DNA from: Hypsibius dujardini
Lineage: Eukaryota; Tardigrada; Eutardigrada; Parachela; Hypsibiidae
DNA: 37,923 bases
Assembly: GCA_001579985.1 (NCBI GenBank)
Contig: LRSR01005271.1
Span: 1 to 37,923, forward strand
Reading direction: 5' to 3'
Shown here piece after piece: positions 9,301 to 17,529 of this stretch. The notes beneath the pieces are model-generated. The model saw nothing but the letters and a program-made list of their open reading frames with translations. It made no database searches and had not been told where the DNA came from. A program made the translations under genes and the position numbers. Within the stretch, counting starts at the first letter, position 1. Every line of letters begins with the position of its first letter.

Positions 9301-10245
9301 AAACTGCAAACAATTCCAATACCAGCACGAGCTTTCAGCACGGTGGTGTGCGACACGGTCGGTCCACTAAACCGGACAAGCTCGGGCGGCCACAAATATC
9401 TTTTGACAGCATGTTGCGAACTCACATCATTCATCATTGCCAAACCAGTGAAAAATCACACCTCATTGGAGTTCGCGAAGTTTTTACTCTACGACGTCAT
9501 CCTACGATACGGTTTCATTCGAATCCTTCGGAGCGACAGAGGCACGGAAATGGAAGGGGTGGTCAAAGAGCTACTGAAGCTACTGGAGGTCAAACACTTG
9601 AAAGGAAGTGGCTATCGACCGCAGACAACCGGAAAAATTGAGACACAACATCGCAGTCTGGGGCGGATACTTGCCAAGTTGTGCAGTGAGAACCAGAAAG
9701 ACTGGAACCTGGCTGTACCATTCGCCTGTTTCGCAATGAACGCAGCAAAATGCAGTGACTGGAGTGAGCCCATATCAAGCGGTTTATGGGGTGCCGTGCT
9801 TGTTCCAATTCGACATGGCATACCCAGTGCGCGAGCAACTGGACCCATTCATCATGGATACTGCGGACCGTATTGCGAACATCCAAGCCTTCATCAAGTA
9901 CAATATAGCGGAAAACAAACGGTACTCGGAAGCACTGGTCAACGAAACGCGAAAGCCGGTGACTCTGAAGGTGGGGGACAAATGCCTATTATTCTCACCG
10001 ATGCGAAAAGCGGACCAGATGGCAAAACTGACACATTTTTTCACGGGACCTTACGAAGTGCTGGAGCAGACCAGTCCCGTGAATTTCCGAATTTCGTACA
10101 ACCGCCCCGGAGAAACAAAGGGAACAATTATCAATGTGGCGAGGCTGAAGCAGTGGCACGACCGACAAATGTTGGAACAGGAAGTAGCCGAATCTTCAGA
10201 CCAAGAAAGCGTGGAGATTTCACAAAGAACGGTTACCTTCAATGA
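6169..10245 (+). CDS. pol: Pol: zinc knuckle, protease, C2H2 fingers, RT (core-deleted), RNase H, integrase
   Basis: One 1358-codon frame. Zinc knuckle CYRCQGSGHRARNC at 6700-6741. Retropepsin CLWDTGSCVSAV, Asp at residue 241. Two C2H2 fingers at 7444-7506 and 7528-7596. RT: the N-terminal connection PVWQPVRRL is followed at about residue 593 directly by LPYGTNCSGAIFQQ and the YIDD box (residue 627), so the fingers and motif A (the first catalytic Asp) are missing. RNase H starts FVHCDASS (Asp 781). Integrase has an H/C zinc-binding region near residue 991 ending SSCVVCQ, then Asp 1062, Asp 1123 and Glu 1158, a D,D-35-E triad. Real homology leaves this frame at about 9754 and continues in frame 2; the last 160 codons are read-on. 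ATG 6169 is only the first in-frame ATG. Expression probably needs frameshifting from upstream. Confidence 0.88.
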   Translation: MDKYGPWKWKSRTQSRKSDIYLSYADSYMMLEGRFCQRRLENINYDWIDLMWHNTTKAPIQGTTGPVSENLLNNTTTGSGVDHSVEGSPELNRATESLAISEVEMEDVYGSQKSGVADSVEGNERQGHNPPGVKDTAVSIENTSKAISTTMEHVDLSDLFAVTETVEKGCQTEKDKRCYRCQGSGHRARNCRRKPKNKPETGVPGDVPIISDGMFSIQNYHENRPMLDLKIEGYPAKCLWDTGSCVSAVSSEVIKQLGLEHLVDPFQKFQLRSATGHQVMSEGAIQLKVDTFGRQANLLVQVFRDMPGQLDMILGWPDTRRILDQPGKGQFGGFSKNLYSSMQEARRTAEKEDIVDLSRLEKPFSTMFPKEVLFMSSTMPGGNDIKKPKLECPCGYMSESEYEKVRHGDVCIEAMKACKEIPHFQCDCGNRFTGKSIWLAHRKICHGDKKPFVCPVRGCFFDATTFCQAIEHARYHREWDAKRTTQVDEILLCSTVGNTISQSAELQSKNPLLKIYELKYGTHLEPEQLFALKRLILKYEDLFGTEEIPIGQAKIKPIEFHTIPGIKPVWQPVRRLCKKEMEMVDKDIKQQTPRTLPYGTNCSGAIFQQTMVQIFGDLLGKHLFAIYIDDMSLGHVTFPEHLHSLELVFMRLREANLTLQINKCRFAMPSVKVLGFILSQEGISQDPEKTRKIKEYPTPTTATAVRAFYGLASFYRMYIPKFAEISKPLTLLYAGKEIKKNSKITWGPDQQKAFETLKERLTTFPCLAYFQDELETFVHCDASSVACGAVLAQKHGKYLRPVAFASRAWVEPEKNLFTVEKEALCIVWISVKWRSYLVYREVTIVTDQKSLTWLFSLKTPNEKLTRWAILLSQFRFKIVHKSGVLNRDADALSRYAVGENPSDAENVMNAEVMTLAEIDMRVEQLSDKFCGDLISFLEGNTQNPSDRLKRLSTGFYVDDGVLYYRVNEEGWNRELLVLPQSQWLEVCANIHDHKACMAHLGYRKCLDVLSTRFYFKNMAKFLRKFISSCVVCQTRNPMASTKLGKLQTIPIPARAFSTVVCDTVGPLNRTSSGGHKYLLTACCELTSFIIAKPVKNHTSLEFAKFLLYDVILRYGFIRILRSDRGTEMEGVVKELLKLLEVKHLKGSGYRPQTTGKIETQHRSLGRILAKLCSENQKDWNLAVPFACFAMNAAKCSDWSEPISSGLWGAVLVPIRHGIPSARATGPIHHGYCGPYCEHPSLHQVQYSGKQTVLGSTGQRNAKAGDSEGGGQMPIILTDAKSGPDGKTDTFFHGTLRSAGADQSREFPNFVQPPRRNKGNNYQCGEAEAVARPTNVGTGSSRIFRPRKRGDFTKNGYLQ

Positions 10246-10831
10246 TCCGGAAGTTCCGGAAGAAACGGTCGAATCGGACCCACAATCACTAATCCGAAAA
10301 GAATTGCCAGCGAGCTTAAAACCGAACGAGGTGGCAAAGTGTACTTTTTGCAACAAGCCAGTCATAGGGCCATGCACAAAAGGTACCATCATCGGCGGAA
10401 AGCCAACAATGAAACACGCCAATGAGTTCGACGGTAGGTTCTGTGCAGCGCGTCGGCGGACCGAAGTGGCACAGAACAATGAATCAACGGAGGAAGAATA
10501 CTTCATCCCGGACGGACGGAAGGTTACAACAATCAACGAACTTCAGCCTCCGCAGGAACCTGCCACCAAAAGGGCGAGTGTACCAGTCGTGGGAGAAGAA
10601 AGGGAACGTGAAAACAGCCCGGAGATTCCTGTGCAGCAGCCACGCCGAACAACACTTCAAACAACACCTCTAACAAACAATACCAGACCAACAAGGAAAC
10701 AACGTCGGAAGGTGGAAGTCTCGGAATCGGGGAAGAGCAAGGAGAAGCGGAATAAGCAGAGGAGGAGTATGCAGTGCGGAAATCAGGGAGGCAAAGGAAT
10801 CAAACGAAGCGGTATGGATTCACAAATGTGA
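9755..10831 (+). CDS. pol: Integrase C-terminal part in the +1 frame, plus long extension
   Basis: Frame 2 picks up exactly where pol loses similarity: VTGVSPYQAVYG is the conserved tract downstream of the integrase Glu, and FTGPYEVLEQ with NVARLKQWHDR is the GPY/F-type C-terminal domain. Joining it to pol needs a net one-base change near 9750-9755; a single extra base or programmed +1 shifting would both do that. After about 10190 comes a 210-residue extension: acidic and Ser-rich, then CTFCNKPVIGPC (possible metal site), then a strongly basic tail. Its last 58 bases overlap the env-like frame that starts at 10774. Confidence 0.75.
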   Translation: MTGVSPYQAVYGVPCLFQFDMAYPVREQLDPFIMDTADRIANIQAFIKYNIAENKRYSEALVNETRKPVTLKVGDKCLLFSPMRKADQMAKLTHFFTGPYEVLEQTSPVNFRISYNRPGETKGTIINVARLKQWHDRQMLEQEVAESSDQESVEISQRTVTFNDPEVPEETVESDPQSLIRKELPASLKPNEVAKCTFCNKPVIGPCTKGTIIGGKPTMKHANEFDGRFCAARRRTEVAQNNESTEEEYFIPDGRKVTTINELQPPQEPATKRASVPVVGEERERENSPEIPVQQPRRTTLQTTPLTNNTRPTRKQRRKVEVSESGKSKEKRNKQRRSMQCGNQGGKGIKRSGMDSQM

Positions 10832-11412
10832 TTAGCAAACTGCCATTATGGTTAGTAGCAATGTTGATGATCATCATGATTCCGGAGATCCACGCCATCG
10901 AAGCCCAGGGATGCCAGTGTCAGAACAAAAAACTACTCGGATCACCGGATCTCAGCAAATACACTCAGTGCGAAAAAGTGGCAGACAAACCGTCCCCTCG
11001 AAAAGTCACCTGCGAAGTTTTCGCAATGAAAAAGGCGTCAGTATTTTTTCCGGCTACACTGTGCAAGGCCACTGTGCAGTCCATCACGGTGACAAAATTT
11101 TTTTGGGGAAGCACGGACTCAGTTCCTTCCAGCTCTTTCCGAGACCTGAGCCCCGATGAGTGTCAAAGAATGTATCAATCGCTGAACTGTTTTTCCAATC
11201 AAATGCGCAGAGTGCCAGGAACAAATGCGTTTGCTTTTACGGAACAGCCAGAAGCAGTCCGCAGCTGGTTAACAACCACCACAACGACAACATCAACTGT
11301 TTCGTTGAACCCACGAAACTCACTCAGCAGGAAACAGGAGGAGACATCATTGGTATTGCCGGCGCTCTGGGGACAAAGAAAGAAGTGGGACATGCTTCCA
11401 AGGGCGGAATGA
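10774..11412 (+). CDS. Env-like protein, 5' part (signal peptide and Cys-rich start)
   Basis: Frame 1 opens at ATG 10774. A hydrophobic stretch LPLWLVAMLMIIMIPEIHA precedes IEAQGCQCQ, like a signal peptide with its cleavage region. At least five more cysteines follow before a Thr-rich run near 11270-11310. The coding signal appears to leave this frame in or just after the Thr run and continue in frame 3. The position right after pol, and the matching C-terminal membrane anchor at about 13255, argue for an envelope-type glycoprotein. I do not recognise the env class; the sequence is too divergent to place by eye. Confidence 0.6.
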   Translation: MRKSGRQRNQTKRYGFTNVISKLPLWLVAMLMIIMIPEIHAIEAQGCQCQNKKLLGSPDLSKYTQCEKVADKPSPRKVTCEVFAMKKASVFFPATLCKATVQSITVTKFFWGSTDSVPSSSFRDLSPDECQRMYQSLNCFSNQMRRVPGTNAFAFTEQPEAVRSWLTTTTTTTSTVSLNPRNSLSRKQEETSLVLPALWGQRKKWDMLPRAE

Positions 11413-12257
11413 CCTTTATCTGGCAAACAGATGCCAGTGATCAGAAGAAGCCGTGCGACTACGAATCGATTACGAAAAACGATGGTTACCTGTACGATCT
11501 GGAGTACAAACGACTCAGAGTGCGAGACCCGGAACGACAGGTTGATTTCATACTGGACGCCCAGCCCGCGGATATTGATTGCAACTTCACAACGAAAGTA
11601 TGGCACGTGCGGGGCGGATTCAGTGACGTACTGCTTAGTTTAGCCGTGGAAAACACGACGGTTATCGAGAACGAACTGTCAGAAGCCCAACGGTACAAAC
11701 GAAGTGTAGAAGAACGACAAGTGGGGAGACCACAATTCATCGAAATACTTTCACCATCAGAAATGGCAGTGGAAGCGGCGAGGCGCCAAGCATTACGAGT
11801 CGAAGTGGAGGGAATCCAAACAATGCAACCCAATTCGGGGGCGGAAGGCCCGTCCACGCGGCGACGAAGGAGCCGGACAACTACACTTTCAATTTCTATA
11901 AGCGAGAAACCACACAGGAACGCAATGGTTGAGTCCGAGAGCGCCACGTTTGAGGCAGAAGCCACGACGGTAGACGCAACCATCGAACCAGAAGGGGAAG
12001 GTATTTCAACCATGCCCGAAAGGTCAAGTCCCGCGGACGCAATACTCACAGAAATCGCACAGCTGATAACAGAACGCACGCCAACGGAAGCAGACCTGCT
12101 GCAAAACGAACAAGAAGAGAACCGAATCTTGTTTGAGCAGGAAGAGACGAGGCGCAGAGACGATGAAGAACGACTGCGGATCCGATTGGCCGACGAGGAA
12201 CGTCGACAACAATTAGTGCTACAGGAACAACGTCGCCGTTCGAATGCAATACTTTAG
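11340..12257 (+). CDS. Env-like protein, middle part (processing site, charged coil)
   Basis: Frame 3 is open from 11160, but the segment from about 11340 looks genuine. A glycine-rich hydrophobic stretch GDIIGIAGALGT is followed by Cys-containing ectodomain sequence. A basic site RYKRSVEERQ at about 11690-11720 resembles a furin cleavage motif. Then comes a long Glu/Arg/Gln-rich segment at 12060-12250 (EEETRRRDDEERLRIRL-type) expected to form a coiled coil. It ends at TAG 12255-12257, yet the same frame stays open for another 1.3 kb. The break between frames 1 and 3 lies about 11270-11340. Confidence 0.55.
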   Translation, partial: GDIIGIAGALGTKKEVGHASKGGMTFIWQTDASDQKKPCDYESITKNDGYLYDLEYKRLRVRDPERQVDFILDAQPADIDCNFTTKVWHVRGGFSDVLLSLAVENTTVIENELSEAQRYKRSVEERQVGRPQFIEILSPSEMAVEAARRQALRVEVEGIQTMQPNSGAEGPSTRRRRSRTTTLSISISEKPHRNAMVESESATFEAEATTVDATIEPEGEGISTMPERSSPADAILTEIAQLITERTPTEADLLQNEQEENRILFEQEETRRRDDEERLRIRLADEERRQQLVLQEQRRRSNAIL

Positions 12258-13550
12258 CAGGAGGTGAACGACTTTGAGCAGCAACGATTACAACAAAATC
12301 GCAATTATGCAAATCAACTCCGGAGGGAAGAGCTAACACGGCAGGAGACCGCACGGAGGAGACAGACAAGCACACGACCTGCACCAGTACGTAGACCAAA
12401 CCCAAATTGGGTGCCGCCAGGAGCGTATGTTCTGCAACAACAAGCGGAAACCATAGACAAACCAAAGCAAAAATTGGGGGTCTCAAACCACACTTCGGAA
12501 TTCCTCGCGCGTATGACACTCAATGACATCAAAGCAAAATACGCAAGGACAAAAGAGATTCCTAAGGAGCTCATGCTGAGTCACCAACAGTACGTTAGCG
12601 ACCATCAAATCATGATTTCTAATCTTCTAAGCGAAGAGGTTCATCAACTGGATTGTCAGGCACGGCAAAATCGGGCGGCCCTAATCAACGTTCTCGCGAA
12701 ACAGTCAGGTGTCCGCGCGGCTCAACTTATTGGTTTTGACCAGTGTCACAGCTTGGTCGCACATGGAGCAATGGCACTTATATATCAGTGCGAAGCAGTG
12801 AACGTTACGGTCGGAGCAAAACGAACGGAGTGCGGAATGGAACCGACGGTGGGAAATGGATCTCTCAGTCTGGACGGATACACTATAACCCGTAACTTCA
12901 TTCCATGCTTACATGACGGACATTTTACACAAATTGGGGAGAAAACATTTGAATACGACAGCCATCGACAAGACTGGAGAGAGGCACGAGAAACGATTCA
13001 AGTCTCCCATGATCATCTTGTGGCCACATTCAACATCACGGAAGATCGAACGGCGGAAGGGATCGACAACTTTCACGAGAAAAGCGATAACAACTTCTTA
13101 GATTTGTTTGGAGAGCTGTCAGCCGTCATGCAGACGTCTGGTCAATCTTCCTTGTCGGAAGCTCTACGGGGAACAAGCAAGGACGTGGCTCAAAAGAACA
13201 ATGTACCAGACGTTATTGGGGGAATAGAAGAAGTGTTCACTGGATGGAGGTCGTCTTTCATTTCAATCGTATTTTTCGTGGGATGCGCGTTGAGCATTCT
13301 CATTGTGTGTAAAATTTGTGGACCGAATCGGATACTCGCGGCCATTTGTCCGAAGCGTCGCAAACCAAACAAAAAAGAATCCGACACAAGAGCCATCTAC
13401 AGCGTTCGAAACGGAGTACCACGGCTCCGGCTGCCAGCGTTGGAGAACGGCGAACGAAGGCACAGCAAACCGGAAGAGATGCCTCTAACAGATATGGAGG
13501 TCAAAGATATGGCGACAGAGCATCCATACGGGTTAAACATCATCCCCTGA
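12258..13550 (+). CDS. Env-like protein, 3' part with transmembrane anchor
   Basis: Directly continues the frame of the preceding segment after a single TAG. It begins QEVNDFEQQ, still in the charged coil. Then comes a Cys-containing ectodomain with possible N-glycosylation sites (NVTV, NITE), a transmembrane helix SSFISIVFFVGCALSILIV at about residues 330-350 of this part, and a basic cytoplasmic tail (CPKRRKPNKK). It ends at TGA 13550. The C-terminal anchor plus the N-terminal signal-like segment of the 10774 frame define a type I membrane glycoprotein layout over 2.8 kb. Confidence 0.6.
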   Translation, partial: QEVNDFEQQRLQQNRNYANQLRREELTRQETARRRQTSTRPAPVRRPNPNWVPPGAYVLQQQAETIDKPKQKLGVSNHTSEFLARMTLNDIKAKYARTKEIPKELMLSHQQYVSDHQIMISNLLSEEVHQLDCQARQNRAALINVLAKQSGVRAAQLIGFDQCHSLVAHGAMALIYQCEAVNVTVGAKRTECGMEPTVGNGSLSLDGYTITRNFIPCLHDGHFTQIGEKTFEYDSHRQDWREARETIQVSHDHLVATFNITEDRTAEGIDNFHEKSDNNFLDLFGELSAVMQTSGQSSLSEALRGTSKDVAQKNNVPDVIGGIEEVFTGWRSSFISIVFFVGCALSILIVCKICGPNRILAAICPKRRKPNKKESDTRAIYSVRNGVPRLRLPALENGERRHSKPEEMPLTDMEVKDMATEHPYGLNIIP

Positions 13551-13553
13551 ATT

Positions 13554-14108
13554 TTGGCGGAACTGAGAGAGGAATCCATCGTTTTGGCGCTAACCACATT
13601 AACTCTCTTGGTTCCAGTTGGATCAGCGGAGATGGCGCAAAGTCAAGTATATACACTATCTGTTCAAAGTCAATATAATCACGCAAGTCAGTCATGCACC
13701 TGTACCTATGTTTACGCACCGCCCCCATGCGTCCTGAGGGGAGACAACACAGGGATGCCAATTACGAGGAAGACCCGGACGGATGGGGAAGTAGAAGGCA
13801 CCACAACGCCACGGGTGATTTCTAAGGATTCAATGTTTAACAGCAACAGGATCCCGTGGAAAGCAGTTGTGACTCAATTGGTTGACAGTCTGGAAAAAGT
13901 GCGATGGAAGCAGACGAGAAGCATTGTAAAAGAATGGCGAACTGGTTCTACACCGCAACGCGACTTCGACACAAACCTGGAGGAAAAGATACTGCCCTTC
14001 AGAGAGCTAATAAGTGGATGGTTCGACCGACTCAAGAGCAAAAGACCGTCAAATCAGCGGATAAACCGGTTAAAATTGCTACATAACAGAACGGTAGTGA
14101 CAAGTTAG
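13554..14108 (+). CDS. Extra ORF A: small secreted-like protein, unknown
   Basis: Same frame as env, beginning right after its TGA, about 184 codons to a TAG at 14106-14108. The start is uncertain: no ATG precedes the hydrophobic segment IVLALTTLTLLVPVGSA, and the first in-frame ATG (13632) lies after most of it. Reading through the env TGA or splicing in a leader would supply the segment. Two close cysteine pairs (SCTCTYVYAPPPC) follow, then a basic, Trp-containing helical part. No family recognised. Its place between env and ORF B suggests an accessory secreted or membrane protein. Confidence 0.4.
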   Translation: MAELREESIVLALTTLTLLVPVGSAEMAQSQVYTLSVQSQYNHASQSCTCTYVYAPPPCVLRGDNTGMPITRKTRTDGEVEGTTTPRVISKDSMFNSNRIPWKAVVTQLVDSLEKVRWKQTRSIVKEWRTGSTPQRDFDTNLEEKILPFRELISGWFDRLKSKRPSNQRINRLKLLHNRTVVTS

Positions 14109-14375
14109 CAATTACGGAAAATACCACGCCCCCTGGAAGTTTTAAAGCACTTCGAGACATTGGGACAGCTATATATATTCGCATTGTTCGAGCAAATATG
14201 CTCATTCGATTTTCACCGCGCACCAGCTGAAGTTCTTCCACTTTGCACGGAGTATTATTTTTCTTCCTGGCCTTTTCAAGTTATTCCCAATTTCCATTGC
14301 AACTACTCCCCTTCTCCCGAAAGTTAGTCCTGACCTGAATAGACTGTCAAGCAACGCTGCATGTTTTGAAAAAAG

Positions 14376-15461
14376 ATGAAAGCACCAAAATCACCGTTTC
14401 ACTGGACTTCGAAGAAGTTTTGGACGCGATACGGCCGCAGCGAATGTGGGAACTCAAGCTCACGTCGCGAAGGGAACTCAACATTGAAAGCGGCGATCAT
14501 GGTTTATTTGTTCGCTACGTTAATCCAAGGGATTTGCGCCAGGATGGAGAATGGGCGATTCATCCCTCGCGACGAGGACCCAACAGTAGCCGTCACCAGG
14601 GGTCGGGTGATGGAATTCCGGAGTGTGGGAGAGATTACGCCAACCCGGACAACGCCGGAACTGGAAATACTCAACGTCCGACGGGTAACGAAACAGCCTC
14701 CATCACAATGGTCAACTCAAACACACATAGGAACAGCCCATGGGATGTTTACGTTCGCAAATAATCAGGTAAGCTTGACAAAGCGTTCGGACGAATCGGG
14801 ACCTGGACAGACGTCACAAAGTCCCGGCGACGCCTTGTGGATTTTCTCAAATTCGGAGCGGTTCCGTTCAATGATGAAGGACACACGAAACAAACCAGCA
14901 TTGGAACGCGCCTTACAAAATTACCGACCATTCAACACTGAGAGCACACGACCGAATAGACCGGAACGTTTTGAAATACAACAATTTGCAACCATTACGA
15001 CTGCAATTCCTCCCGGAATCATGGATACGCAGAGGATGCCATACTCTTTTGAGGAAATGCACCTCCTGCGACGACCGTCACCGAACGCAATTTTTGACGG
15101 CGTGTTTACCGTGGCGCAAAATTTGATCAAGAAGACGTACCAAAACTACTGCTCAACGCCAGCTTTAGTCAACGGTCCTATCCTCATGCTTAAGTGCATC
15201 GAGTACTATTTGATGGCTGACCCAAGCAGTATCGCAAAACTAGATGAATTTGGCCTCTCTCTAGATGTACACCCGCGTTTTCACTCACCGGAATTTCCAC
15301 AACCGTCAGTGACCGACGTCGAGATGGATATAGCTTTCCGAAGACGGCATGCGCAAACGGTGGACGAACGGAACGCGATGACGGCATCACCGGAGGACCT
15401 GGCTGAGTACGACATCGAAGACGAGACCAGTACGGCTTCTAACAATGCAGGTGTTCGCTAG
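14376..15461 (+). CDS. Extra ORF B: 361-residue protein with signal-like segment, unknown
   Basis: Opens at ATG 14376 and ends at TAG 15459-15461. After a basic, Ser-rich first 38 residues comes AAIMVYLFATLIQGICA, a signal-anchor or signal-peptide-like stretch, then a polar ectodomain-like region and a strongly acidic end (DLAEYDIEDETS). A second frame (14366-14764) overlaps the first 390 bases and also reads plausibly (ITVSLDFEEVLDAI), but only from a TTG, so which frame is used at the start is open. No family recognised. It is intact over 1.1 kb in a damaged element. Confidence 0.5.
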   Translation: MKAPKSPFHWTSKKFWTRYGRSECGNSSSRREGNSTLKAAIMVYLFATLIQGICARMENGRFIPRDEDPTVAVTRGRVMEFRSVGEITPTRTTPELEILNVRRVTKQPPSQWSTQTHIGTAHGMFTFANNQVSLTKRSDESGPGQTSQSPGDALWIFSNSERFRSMMKDTRNKPALERALQNYRPFNTESTRPNRPERFEIQQFATITTAIPPGIMDTQRMPYSFEEMHLLRRPSPNAIFDGVFTVAQNLIKKTYQNYCSTPALVNGPILMLKCIEYYLMADPSSIAKLDEFGLSLDVHPRFHSPEFPQPSVTDVEMDIAFRRRHAQTVDERNAMTASPEDLAEYDIEDETSTASNNAGVR

Positions 15462-15950
15462 ACGGAAATGAAAAGAATCTATTACTAAAAACAGCATCAA
15501 TCGTATTTACTCAACATTTATTTACCAAAATATTTGCATCCTACCCGATTTTACGCGTCGGTGATCATGGGAGATTCAGACACCCCAGGGCCTTGGAGAA
15601 CTAATCAACTAACCCAGAAAGGACCACAGAGGTTGCCAATCATCACCCTGCGATGGAGCTGTATCCACCAGCAGTTGGAGGACAGTCACTTGCACAGAGA
15701 CCAGAGGATGTTCGATCGCACGTGCTAATAACGCCCATCCACCGCACCTTTGTCGAACCGGAGTGACTCGGGTTATAGGTTTCGCTTGGACGGGTTCACG
15801 ACAGGGATCTAGCAACATAGTCTTCAGCACACGAATGAGTGGGCAACATAGGGACAACGACTAGGAAAGAGACCGGTCCACAGCAAGACACCTGGAGAGG
15901 GTGAACCGAGCCACCATTTTAAGTCTTGAGCGAGGGTCTAGCCGAACAAA
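15462..15950. other. Region between ORF B and the repeat, no clear gene
   Basis: Only short frames are present (for example 15534-15728), without motifs. AAT-rich just after ORF B. It could be leader or splice-signal sequence for downstream frames. Confidence 0.35.
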
Positions 15951-15956
15951 AAGAAT

Positions 15957-16310
15957 GACGGTCGGACGGATGGACCGACCGACGGACGGTCGGGCGGACG
16001 GACCGTCGAAAAGAATGGCGGACGGACGGTCGAAAAGAATGGCGGACGGACCGTCGAAGAAAAACGACGGACGGACCGACAGACGGACCGTCGAAAAGAA
16101 TGGCGGACGGACCGTCGAAAAGAATGGTGGACGGACCGTCGAAGAAAAACGACGGACGGACCGACAGACGGACCGTCGAAAAGAATGGCGGACGGACCGT
16201 CGAAGAAAAACGACGGACGAACCGACAGACGGATCGTCAAAAAGAACGACGGACATACCAACGGACCTTCAAAAAGAATGACGGACATACAAAGGGATGG
16301 ATCGCCGAAG
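15957..16310. repeat. GACGGACCGTC tandem repeat inside the element
   Basis: About 350 bp built of two alternating units: a 24-bp type GACGGACCGTCGAAAAGAAT plus GGCG, and a longer type with GAAGAAAAACGACGGACGG. The core GACGG-A-CCGTC is a near-perfect inverted repeat. Stops are rare in several frames on both strands, so long chance open frames appear (Arg/Asp/Lys-rich). Units grow more diverged toward 16310. Confidence 0.85.
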
Positions 16311-16934
16311 AAACCGACGGACAGCCACTGGGAAATCGGCCAGAAGCAAATGGCGCAGCAGAAAACTGCACTGTCTGAGCCGGTAATAAAAAAAAAGAGA
16401 AGGAACTTAAGACGCATTCGCGAGATACGTGCTTTTATAAAGCACCAACCCGGAAATACGCGGCGGTGGATGTAAATCGACACGGGGTGTTACGTCACCC
16501 TGAGGTTATGACAGCACAACCGGATGCAAGCAGTTGACGCACACAACTCTGAAGACGAGCGGGGGAAGTGCCACTTTAGCGGCGAACTTAGCTGATACTA
16601 AAGAACACGATGAAACGCAAAGGGATATTACGTCTGCACGGCACTCGGACGAACAGCAACGGCACAGCGGGTACGCTTAATTTCAAGTGGGAGATACGCT
16701 TGACAGAGTGTAGACACAAATGCGGCGGACTCAACAAGTCCGAACATGCGAATGCGGTCAAACAAACAACTTCAAATGGTCCAACATTTGAAGTAGCACG
16801 TCCGCAACGGACGCACATAAAAGGCGAAGTTCCGGCGAGGAACCGTCAGTAGAGTTTTTTTTTCTGTTTTTTGCTGCAATTCATGCCGCGATATCCTCAG
16901 TTGGGTGACGAGGGACCGATCTAGGGGTGAGGAA
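16311..16934. other. Spacer with possible splice acceptor before ORF C
   Basis: No long frame with motifs. At 16853-16900 a T-rich tract ends in ATATCCTCAG, a good 3' splice-site shape 35 bp before ORF C. This would fit expression of ORF C from a spliced subgenomic RNA. Confidence 0.35.
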
Positions 16935-17489
16935 ATGGATGGTTCCGCCTCCACATCTCCAAACACAGAGGCGGTGATCACTCATCGTCGAGTCGAGTCA
17001 TCATCCACCAATGTTTCACCACCGGCTCCAACACAGACAAGCGGCACTACATTCAGCATGGGGAGGTTGACACATGAGGGCGGTGTGGCGGTTACGTTTA
17101 CCAATCCAATGGATCTGCAAGCATTGGAGGGCGCGGATCCTACGCGAAGCACGGCAGGAACATATACCGTGACCTTTCCCTCCCTGGTGGTAAACGAGGG
17201 TCAGGAAGACAGATTCCGACGCCGCGTCGAAAGAGCACTTCCGGCGGGTTACACCATCACGGACGAGGCGTCCGTGATACTATTTCAGGCGACACGAGCG
17301 CTGTTTCGCACCATAGTGGGCGACTTCAGTAACAGCTCACTGGAGTTAGTGATTGGAGAGGGCCCGGAAATCCTCCCGCCCACTCGACCCAACACGTCCA
17401 CCTCGATGGATAGGACTGGAGGCCCTCTTCGGACACCGGTACGGAAAGGACGCAAGGATCCGACGTCACCCAAAAAGAGACCGCAGTAA
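16935..17489 (+). CDS. Extra ORF C: 184-residue protein next to the 3' LTR, unknown
   Basis: ATG 16935 (frame open from 16905) to TAA 17489. Ser/Thr/Pro-rich start, central compact-looking part with VAVTFTNPMDL and TYTVTFPSLVV (likely beta strands), then FQATRALFRTIVGDF (likely helix), and a basic, Pro-rich tail ending SPKKRPQ that resembles a nuclear-type basic motif. No family recognised. It has no signal peptide, unlike the other frames downstream of pol. The position just before the 3' LTR, behind a candidate splice acceptor, is where retroviruses often keep regulatory genes; that function is only inferred. Confidence 0.5.
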   Translation: MDGSASTSPNTEAVITHRRVESSSTNVSPPAPTQTSGTTFSMGRLTHEGGVAVTFTNPMDLQALEGADPTRSTAGTYTVTFPSLVVNEGQEDRFRRRVERALPAGYTITDEASVILFQATRALFRTIVGDFSNSSLELVIGEGPEILPPTRPNTSTSMDRTGGPLRTPVRKGRKDPTSPKKRPQ

Positions 17490-17516
17490 CCCAGCACGCG
17501 AGGCCGGTGATTTTCC

Positions 17517-17528
17517 GGCGGAGGGCAG
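17517..17528 (+). promoter_or_regulatory. Candidate polypurine tract
   Basis: GGCGGAGGGCAG immediately upstream of the 3' LTR, where plus-strand priming occurs. Only mostly purine (C at two positions), so moderate. Confidence 0.4.
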
Positions 17529-17529
17529 T

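Noticed and set aside
11199-12519. Minus-strand frames opposite the env-like region
   Set aside because: Shadows of the plus-strand coding bias; no start, motif or splice context.
15861-16483. Overlapping Arg/Asp-rich and Ser/Phe-rich long open frames on both strands
   Set aside because: They come from the stop-poor GACGG tandem repeat, not from protein constraint; no frame stands out.
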